Positions 55,464-64,000 of a DNA stretch of 64,000 nt are shown here, piece after piece. Both the position numbers and the translations under genes were made by a program. The stretch is from Rhizopus arrhizus. Its lineage: Eukaryota; Mucoromycota; Mucoromycetes; Mucorales; Rhizopodaceae. The first letter of the stretch is position 1, and each line of letters begins with the position of its first letter. The stretch lies in the NCBI GenBank assembly GCA_024220505.1, contig JAKZZE010000030.1, positions 1 to 64,000 of the forward strand. The letters run 5' to 3'. The notes beneath the pieces are model-generated. The model ran no database searches. It saw nothing but the letters and a program-made list of their open reading frames with translations, and was not told where the DNA came from.

Positions 55464-56556
55464 CTTCATTTTTTTTAACGAATTCTGAACCTCTAATAAC
55501 AAAAAGCAAATATGGCTAACGAAGATCAATCTCCTAACACTTTTACTCATGGTGAAACTGATGTGTTTAGAACAAACATAGAGGAGACATCAAAAGCTAT
55601 CGAAGATACTGAAATGGCCAATGCAGAAGAAACACCATCTCTTATGGCAACAAACTTGGTATCAAATGATGATAAACCCGTTGACGCTGTTATGGGTTTG
55701 AGGGTTAATTTAGAAGAGCTTAGACAGCAGATTGCTAGGGCTGTGATATCTGGTGCCTCACAAGAACAGCTCTCAAAGTTACAGGAACAAGCAGTCAGCA
55801 TCAAAAACTGTATTATGTTCTTGGACGAAGCACAGGCTTTTTGCGTTTCACCTCCCATACCTACAGGTGATATAATCCTTGGTCCTGGCCATGCTACGAA
55901 TGTTTCTCATCCTCGCTCTTCTCATGTCATCCCACCTGACCTTCCAATCTGGCAGTGGCAGGGTAATATTTGGAGAAAAGAAGCAGAAGCACATGATTCT
56001 GTAGAAGATTTGCTCGATACCTTTGCTCTGATCGTTGAATCAAATGGTCTATCCATAGATTCTAGCTGGTCTCGTTTGGTTCCTATCAAAATGAACAGAG
56101 ATCAGCGATCTTGGTTCAATGAAGTACTCAAAGGTCGCAACTTGGTTTGGTCTAAAGTCAGAAAGATCATAGTCAAAACATACGCTGCACAGGACGTAGC
56201 TCAAGAGTTAGAGTATATGGATCAGCTGTTATCTTTTAAAATGGCTGCAGCAGAATCCATAGAAGCCTTCACTGATCGATTCCAAAGAATCCGTAGAGCA
56301 GCCAAGTGGGACGATGACATCAAGACTGCCACCATATATAAGCGAGCTTTACCAGCATTTTTGCGTCAAGAGGTCTCTCGCTCCTTGTTAAACCTAGGAA
56401 GAGATCAGCAAGACTCTGTCGCAAAAGTCGCTGCCAAAGCCAGGATGGTATTGTCATCCAACTTGTGTTCCGAGGTTAACCCATCACCTCGACAAGCTTC
56501 TGTCCCCGTCAAGTCTTCATCTTTGTCTCTCTCACCAAATGGAACAGAGGCATCTA

Positions 56557-58192
56557 CAGTAGGTGAAAAAATACGAGCAACCTTTTGGCAAAATCGACTT
56601 TTTTCGCTATATCAAAAGGTACATGCCAACTACCGGCTTGAGACTCCTATGGTATATTTTCGGGGTCATGTGTCTTGAAACAGTAAAGGTCTCATGTAGC
56701 AATACTGGAAATTGAGAGAGGAATGAGAATCCGAATTTAAAAATTTGACTTCCGACCAGCTTAAATTATGTACGGTAATCATACGTTTACATTTAAGTCA
56801 ACAAAGAACATATTGGAAGACTATATAGCGTACTTGTATGGAACTGTGAGTGTTCCTTATTGTATTCATATAAAAGCAAGTGCGACTTCAAGAGCCCTTG
56901 GTTTCTTTTTTTTTACTCAACTTCTCTCACTACTTCTCATCATCATGCCTAAATCTATACCAATGGAAAAGCAATCCAGAAATAAAAGATATATCACTAA
57001 ATAGTATGAAGCTAGAGGATATCATAGATAAATATTACGTTCGTTCTCGCACAGTTTAAAGATATGCTAAAAAGCTTTTTCCATGAAATTCACACCTGTC
57101 GGCTGGAAGACATGCTATTGTCCCTTATGTCATGAAGTACTATATCGAGCTGTGTATTATTACTGGTCATAAAACAGTAGCGAAAGAGCTATTCAGGGAG
57201 TTGGGTAAGTTTGGTTACTTGTTGATGTATCGTTCAGGAGTAAACGCGCTGAGATCCATAAAGTGCCACCGAGAGCTAAAAAAAGAAGGCATTTTTAAAA
57301 AAGGATCATTGAAAAAAGCAGATGGCCTGAGCAAAAAGGCATCGCAACTGGTCAAGTCAAGAGTGACGACCAGTAGCGTTCTCAGCTGCAGCAAAGATTA
57401 GCATCTAGTGATCAGATGGAGTAAAATACTATGGGGTAGTATCAAATGACATTTTGCTCCCTCATCACATCGACATTACAGTAAAGCACAGCAGCCGTAG
57501 GACCAACATATGCGGTCACATAGCTACTCCGGGACCAGCTTAGACATGTCAGCTTTATGGTGGTAACATAAACTCAACGGCTTGTCTGCATATACTTAGC
57601 ATTATTTACATGAAGACGTTAGAGTACTATTATTTGAAGACGTCCGATGTATACCTTCAGAGTGATAGCGGCGTAAAGTATAAATTAAAATTCATAACTC
57701 CATAGGTACGCGGTATCAGTGTAAGGTATATAAATTATTGGTATGCTCAAAGTCTGGATTTAAATCATATAAAGCATGTTTAGCATCAGCTCAAACTTAA
57801 TCTGACACCACATGAAGTCGGAGAAAGAGGTGTCAGAAAGCTTTAGCCATTTGAGGATGTAGAGCGAAATAAACTCAATGCAAATGCTTGCAAGAGGCAC
57901 ATCAATAGTATGGCAGCCAAAGTAGAAGCACTTATTAAAGCAAAGGGAAGATATAGAAAATATTAAATAAACATAGCGAATTTTGAAAAATCATCATTGG
58001 CTTTTTTATGACTGTCTTTCCCTTTTTAAAAAGCTTGTACTTCAAGTAGAGTCAATCTCTTTAGTGTATGATATGTATCTTTGTTGCCCTAATTAGTGTG
58101 TGTGACATCAAAGCTCTGGCAAATATACACACGAAAATAAAAAGATATGAAGACAAATCGAACAGAGGTTGCTCGTATTTTTTCACCTACTG
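56557..58192 (+). mobile_element. Tc1/mariner-like element with decayed transposase, in GyC gag
   Basis: 1636 bp; terminal inverted repeats of 25 bp starting CAGTAGGTGAAAAAATACGA; TA duplication at 56555-56556 and 58193-58194. Its ends resemble those of the element at 59730. Confidence 0.92.
57010..57966 (+). pseudogene. Decayed Tc1/mariner transposase
   Basis: MKYYIELCIITGHKTVAKEL (57132 on) matches the region TKEYIKVLLIKGALKTAKDV of the transposase at 60262-60978. Further on, QSLDLNHIKHV (near 57750) stands for SPDLNPIEHVW with the Glu lost, and the C-terminal helix ends KAKGRYRKY at 57966. Many stops and frame changes; not functional. Confidence 0.78.
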
Positions 58193-59729
58193 TAAGTACA
58201 ACCCTAGGAACTCACATTTGTTGAGCAACTTACAGGGTATAACTAAGAAATCCTCTTCTCCTGGCAACGTCAAAAATAAATTCCATTGTGCTATCCATGG
58301 CCCGGCCAATCACCCTACAGACAAGTGCAACAAGTATAAGGATTTGTTGAACAGAAGCCCTCCGTTGGTGAATCCTTCCTCTGCTACAAATAATCCATCA
58401 ATGTCTTTTGTATCTGTGGCCAAAAGGTGCTATCGTTGCTCTGGTAATGTTCCATGGTCCAGGGAACATGCGGCTAACTGTCCACGAGACAAGCCCTATC
58501 ACGGTCCAACTAAGGCCATCCGTTCTGTTCGCTTGGATACTTCAAGATCCAATGGTAACAAGCCTAACCTCACCATCACTCCTCAAGCTAGACCGCAACA
58601 GGCATCTTTCAAGGTGTTTAGTGGTGATAGCAACTTGATGGACGTAGATGACGGGGGTTATCCAGTGAACTATGATTGTAAGAAATTAACAAAACAGAAT
58701 GAAGTATTTAAAAGTACTAACCATTCTTTAATTGTACCTATCACTATAGAAAATGTGAACACTATGGCCCTGGTTGATAGTGGTTCCTCTTTCAGCTCGA
58801 TAGACACAAACTTTGTTAATAAATATAATATTGCAGTTGATAGAAATGTATCTGGTTCCGTTATACTTGCTACAAATGATAATGTTAGTAAACGTTTCGG
58901 TACAACCAAATTTCCATTAAGTGTTATTTACGGTGATAATGATAAAAATCTTATTCATACATCCCATTCTTTTGAAGTCCTTCCTCTTTCCTTGGATACT
59001 GAAGTTGTAATAGGATTAGATCTGATGCACAAGTTAAACATTCTTGTTACCAACTTAGCTATCAGACATCCTAATCTTGCACCAGTTATTGACAAAGAGA
59101 TTACGGATGATACACCTGAACCTAACAAAGCTCCTTTCGGTACACCTGAGCAACAAGCTCATTTTGATAATGCTGTTAAACCATTTGTTGATCAAAATGC
59201 CTTAATACCCAAGAATTCATTTTGTACTGTACCAGAGTCAGTTATACGTTTAGAAACTGTTAAAGGAAAAACTGCTTACCGTGCACCATATCGTACTCCT
59301 TTTAAACTACTACCAATCATGCGTGAATGTATTGACACTTGGTTAAAGGACGAAGTTATTGAACGTGCATCACCTAATTCAGATTGGAATTCTCCTTTAA
59401 CATTGGCACCTAAGAAAGACTTGCTTGGTAATCTCACAGGACATCGACCCTGTCTCGATCCTCGCTTATTAAATTCTATTCTTGTGTCAAATGATAGACA
59501 TCCTATTCCAAAGATTGAAGAGATTTTCGATCGATTACAAGGATCAACTATTTTTACCACTCTTGACCTTCGACAAGCATTTCATCGATTCCAAATCTAT
59601 GAGCCTGATCGTATTAAGACCACATTCACTTTTGAAGGTCAACAATACCAATTTAGAGGTTGTCCATTTGGTTTGAAACATATTGCTTCCCGTTATCAAC
59701 GAGTGATTAATATAGTGTTACGTGATTTA

Positions 59730-61377
59730 CACTAGGTGAAAAAATAGGGACTACCTACCCTAAAATAATTTTTAACTTTTTTTTTTCTCTTCCACTCCGT
59801 ACGACATCCAAGCCATGCCTATAGAGCGTAACCTTAGGTAGTGAGTATTACGTTTCCTGCATAGAAAACTGATCAGGATAACATATGGCGGAAGAAAAGA
59901 GGATATAGTTGCAATAATTTTATAAGTGTTATATTATAAAATAGGTGGTATTTATTTAATAACGAGTAAATCTCCCTTTTGATTTGATTACCGCTGCTAT
60001 GCGGTCAGGCATGCTGTCAATGTAACTTCTACAAACATCTTTATCTAGCTTGTTCCATTCAAAGTCCACTCGTTCCCATAGCTCGTCGATGTTTCTGGCC
60101 TTTCGTTCATAAAGGCTTAACCTAAGTTTCAGCAAGTGCCACACATGCTCTATAGGATTCAGATCCGGACTGTTGGGTGGCCAATCGTTAATGTACTGGA
60201 CCTTGTTTTGTTGGAGCCATGACATTGTTGATTTCGACTTGTGCTTTGGGTCGTTATCTTGTTAAAAGTAAATAGTGCGCTTGTTCATACCATAGTACTT
60301 TAGTGTTTCCATGTAAGTTGTTCCAAGAATATGCTGGTACACCAAGGAGTCCATAGTACCATCGTATACCTGGCACACATATCCTGATCCCTCACTGGTT
60401 ATACATCCCCACATTATCAATTTGCCGCCACCATGCTTCACTGAAAGATCTATGTGGTGTGGACGAAGGACATCATCAGGCTGGGTCCAATAGTATCTGC
60501 AGCCATCAGATCCCCAAATGTTAATCTTCGTTTCATCGGAGAACACTACTTGATGCCACTGTTGTATAGACCAATTTTGATACTTCTTCGCCCATGCTAA
60601 CCTCTGCTTGCAGTGGTTATTAGTTAAAAGAGGCTGCTTCTTTTTACGCCTAGCATGAAAATCCATTGATACAAGGACGTTTATTGCTGAACGGTAAGTC
60701 ATAGAATACCCAAGTTGTATGAGCATCCGATGTACATCCTTGGCTGTCTTTAGGGCTCCTTTAATCAGTAATACCTTGATATATTCCTTCGTAACAGATG
60801 ACACAAGTGTATGCCTACCACGTGTTGCGGGTACCATTGGCCCAAATAGCTTGTTTCTATATCTCCTAACTGTCTTGGGATGGATACCAGATTTACCAAC
60901 AATATCCTTTGGGCTTCTATTGCTCATCAGTGCAGACTTGATGCTGTCTTGCGTGTCTTGAGGTAAAGCGCGAGGCATCAGTAAGAGAAATTTCGCAGGA
61001 AGTAAGATGAATATAATGAAAAAAAAAGAATGTATGAATGAAGGAAAGCAGCACCCATTTTATATTATTAATTATAGGAATGTGCATAGCTAAAATTAGA
61101 ATTGGTTTGCATTTTAATTGTAGCTGATATTCTAGGTCAAATTAGAAGAGTACTAAATATTGTCTAAAACTGAGCTGTGGAGTATCTAAAATTCCACCAA
61201 TTATACATGTATTACTCCCTCATTTTCCATACTTGGCTCATCATATTTTGATGAAATACTTTATACATTAACCTCGTTTTAACATATTGCTAGCGTCATG
61301 AGGCGACCTTCTCTTAATGCTACATGCTGCATGAAATGAAATTTTCGAAAAGGTTGTCCCTATTTTTTCACCTAGTG
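59730..61377 (-). mobile_element. Tc1/mariner-like element with nearly intact transposase, in GyC RT
   Basis: 1648 bp; terminal inverted repeats of 22 bp starting CACTAGGTGAAAAAATAGGG; TA duplication at 59728-59729 and 61378-61379. It splits RT just upstream of the catalytic FVDD. Confidence 0.94.
59956..60978 (-). pseudogene. Tc1/mariner-like transposase with one nonsense codon
   Basis: About 340 codons in one frame, interrupted only by TAA at 60262-60264 where a Gln is expected (IYF-stop-QDNDPKH; CAA to TAA is one change). Two N-terminal helix-turn-helix parts (DIVGKSGIHPKTVRRYRNKL) bind the ends. The triad is Asp in VVFSDETKI, Asp in QDNDPKH and Glu in SPDLNPIEHVW, with 35 residues between the last two (DD35E by my count). 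The C-terminus ends KSKGRFTRY. Readthrough of the stop would give full length; otherwise inactive. It is the best candidate relative to have moved the decayed element at 56557. Confidence 0.88.
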
Positions 61378-62207
61378 TACCTTATGCACAGGCTTTTGTT
61401 GATGATATCATCATATTTTCCAAGTCTTATGAGGAACACATCACACATGTGCAAAACATAATTCAGAGATTAACTAAAGTGAATTTGATCCTTAACCCAG
61501 ACAAGTGTCATTTTGCGCAGTCTACTGTTTACTTGCTTGGTTTCTGTGTTGATGCCAAAGGGTCTCGACTCGATCCTCGTAAAGTTACAAACGCTTTGAC
61601 TTGGCCTAGACCTGCATCTGGAAAAGAGATTCAACGCTTTTTAGGACTGGTAAATTATTTTAGAAAATACTTGCCAAATATTTCTGAAGTCACTGCACCT
61701 TTGGACAAATTACGTTTCGAAGGTAAACTTGATAAACTTTGGACATCTGAACAAGAAAGAGCTTTTGAAAAGATCAAGGCATTATTGTCTTCTGCGCCAC
61801 TTCTTCATCATCCAGATCTAGAACAACCTTTTTATGTTGCTACTGATGCTAGTAACTATTCAATTGGTGCTGTTCTTTACCAAGTTATCAAAAATGAGAC
61901 TCGATATATCGGTTTCATGGCACGCTCACTTTCTACATCTGAAAAGAATTATTCTACCACTAAACGTGAGCTATTAGCAGTGATATTTGCACTAAAGAAG
62001 TTTCATCCATTTTTGTGGGGTAATCCATTCACCTTATACACTGATCACAAGGCCTTAACTTATCTCCACACCCAGCCTGTAGCTAACGCTATGATGATCA
62101 ATTGGCTGGACACTATACTGGATTATAACTTCAAAATCATCCATCGACCTGGTATTCAAAATATTCTACCAGATGCTTTGTCGCGTCTTTTCGAACCTGA
62201 AAAAACG

Positions 62208-62222
62208 CTGGAGGGGGATAAT
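62208..62222 (+). other. Putative central polypurine tract of GyC
   Basis: CTGGAGGGGGATAAT between RNase H and integrase, at the same place as in GyB and GyD. Confidence 0.45.
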
Positions 62223-63665
62223 AAAACCATCAAAACAATCGTCACTTCCCAAATTATCAATTCTAACGGATCAATTCTTACATCCAGAATGATGATGCCT
62301 GCTGACTTGATGACCCCAGCACCAGAAGACAGACAAAAGCTACTCATGGATACACATTTAGAGGGACACCGTGGAGCTCAAGCAATCGTAACAGCTTTAC
62401 ATAGTGATGGTATTCACTGGACAAAGCTCAAGGAAGATGCACTTGAAATAATACGTAGTTGTCCTGATTGCCAAAAATTCAATATCGCAAAGCACGGATA
62501 CAATCCCTTGACCTCAATCTATGCTGATGCACCTTGGGATCACATCTGTATCGATACAGCCGGGCCTTTCCCTACTTCAGTACAAGGTAATCAATACATC
62601 CTTATGGTAGTGGACGTCTTTACACGATATTGTGTACTCAAAGCCTTGCCCGATAAATCTTCTCTCACTATTGCACTTGCATTAAGGAGTATCTTATCGC
62701 TCTTTGGTCGACCAAAAATTATCCAAAGTGATAATGGTACTGAGTATGTCAATGAACTCGTCAGACTGTATGTTGAATCATCCGGTATTGATCATCGTCT
62801 CATATCAGCTTATCATCCCCGAGCTAACGGTATAGTCGAACGATGGGTTGGCAAAGCAAAAAATATTTTGCACAAAAGATTACAAGGCAGAACTGAGGAT
62901 TGGGACTTGTATGTTGACAGTACCCAAGAAGCCCTCAACAATACGCATACAGCTTTACACGGCACTAGACCTTTCTCATTGATGTTTGCAAGACGTTCCA
63001 ATGAAAACAAGGATTATAATAACGTGCTGGACAAAACTAAATCGCCTGAAACGATGAAACAGTTAGAAACTAGAATTAACGAGTTTAATGACACTGTCTT
63101 ACCTGCTATTCGTGAAAAAATAAAAACTTCACAAGCTGCTTCTCGAGACAAGTTCAACCAAACTCACAGAATTCTATCCGATATCCCCACTGGTAGTCAA
63201 GTCACGCTCAAGAATGTAAACCGTGTTGCAAAAAGTGATCCCCTCTACGTTGGTAATTACACTGTCAAAAGAAAAACTCAAGGTGGTTCATATGTGTTGG
63301 TTGATGCAACTGGAGCACTCTTACCAAGAGATGTACCTCCATCGCAAATAAAGGTTATTTCCCAGGAAGTATCCTTATCCAATACTGATCAATCTGAATC
63401 ATACGATGTTGAGGCAGTTCTACACCATAAAGGATCACCGGGTAATTACTTATATAAAGTTCGATGGAAAGGTTATGGAGAAGAAGATGACACTTGGGAA
63501 CCGGCTAGTCATTTCCATGATTACAGACCGATCCAAAAATATTGGTCACGTCTAAGTGAACAAGAACCAGCGCGCGAGGTTCAACTTGTTCCTAAAAAAG
63601 ATACGACCAAGAAAAGAAAAAACGTGCATCGCAGTGTAACTAACTCTAAAAGAAACAGACGTTAA

Positions 63666-64000
63666 TACATTGACCTTCTTCCACCAACTTTCATTAACTA
63701 TACATATACGTTACCAGCAAATTACGCAATTATAAAATATTTACAAGGATAGTAAAAAATGAATTTTTTTCTCATGCCTTAATATTTTTCAATATGCACA
63801 TTTGTACGCAGTCACATTTACAGACAAACATCACTTTAGCAATAAATTCCTGTTTAGGGTTTATTATCGCCTAAATGCTTTGTTCCATTCTTGAACACTA
63901 TACTTTATATGTTTATATAAAGAGCCACTATACGTTATATGACTTAACCCTACCAAGCACCTATTTCTTACAACAAATAGAGCTCATCTTGACATCTCAA
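63666..64000. other. Unannotated end of window
   Basis: AT-rich; no LTR, ORF or RNA gene recognised. It should belong either to the flank of a 3'-deleted GyC or to a further insertion. Confidence 0.4.

Larger units (their letters stand above)
55128..63665 (+). mobile_element. GyC: Ty3/gypsy chromovirus split by two Tc1-like elements, no 3' LTR seen
   Basis: 5' LTR at 55128-55463, a 48-nt leader, then a gag-pol frame interrupted at 56557-58192 and 59730-61377. After the pol stop at 63665 there is no polypurine tract and no LTR within 335 bp, whereas GyD has them within 20 bp. The 3' end is therefore deleted or displaced. It is inserted in LINE-III unit Z. Confidence 0.9.
55512..63665 (+). pseudogene. 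GyC gag-pol, split by two Tc1-like insertions
   Basis: Segments 55512-56556, 58195-59729 and 61380-63665 total 4866 nt: 1622 codons, open throughout. Gag capsid region (DQRSWFNEVLKGRNLVWSKV), a His/Cys segment (CAIHGPANHPTDKC), a zinc-knuckle-like CYRCSGNVPWSREHAANC, protease VDSGSSFSS, RT (CLDPRLLNSIL; FTTLDLRQAFHRF) with catalytic FVDD just after the second insertion, RNase H (VATDASNYSIGAVLYQ; LYTDHKALTYLH), integrase (CPDCQKFN; ICIDTAGPF; QSDNGTEY; NGIVERW) and a chromodomain (YLYKVRWKGYGEEDDTWEPA). Same plan as GyD. No damage other than the insertions. Confidence 0.92.

Overview
The window looks like a transposon-dense, AT-rich chromosome segment of an early-diverging filamentous fungus, most likely a member of the Mucoromycota. 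The basis is: two spliced host genes with 50-141 nt introns, chromodomain Ty3/gypsy elements with one fused gag-pol frame, LINEs with coiled-coil ORF1 proteins, Tc1/mariner elements with TA duplications, and one eukaryotic tRNA gene. There are no bacterial features. The species call is inference.

Layout. 1-12.6 kb: an old minus-strand Ty3/gypsy element (called GyA here) split by a plus-strand Ty3 element (GyB, 1382-7331). 12.65 kb: a tRNA-Asn gene. 12.73-18.35 kb: a full-length LINE (LINE-I) whose target duplication overlaps the 5' end of the tRNA gene. 18.4-21.3 kb: a gene-free AT-rich stretch bounded by short inverted repeats and holding tandem repeats. 22.6-23.9 kb: a four-exon host gene of unknown function. 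25.2-36.4 kb: a second LINE (LINE-II, minus), split by an apparently intact Ty3 element with identical LTRs (GyD, 26640-32594). 36.4-37.9 kb: an LTR split by a solo LTR of another family. 40.7-42.3 kb: a spliced monocarboxylate-transporter-like gene. 42.7-44.0 kb: a Tc1-like element. 44.4-46.0 kb: solo and truncated LTRs. 46.1-55.1 kb: three LINE-III units head to tail, the middle one split by two solo LTRs and a Tc1-like element. 55.1-63.7 kb: a Ty3 element (GyC) inserted in the third LINE-III unit and itself split by two Tc1-like elements.

The nested insertions can be peeled away with exact target duplications. Removing them restores uninterrupted frame lengths in GyC (1622 codons), LINE-II ORF2 (1266 codons) and LINE-III ORF2 (1128 codons), so these hosts were intact when hit. 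By contrast, several of the inserted elements carry badly decayed enzyme genes although they moved recently, which suggests mobilisation in trans.

The points most worth following up are: the LINE inserted at the mature 5' end of a tRNA gene, with another retrotransposon on the other side; the head-to-tail LINE-III array with the same junction twice and an antisense ORF in its 5' leader; complementary LTR/leader sequences that co-vary between Ty3 elements, suggesting self-priming; and a purine-rich motif repeated inside pol as a putative central polypurine tract.
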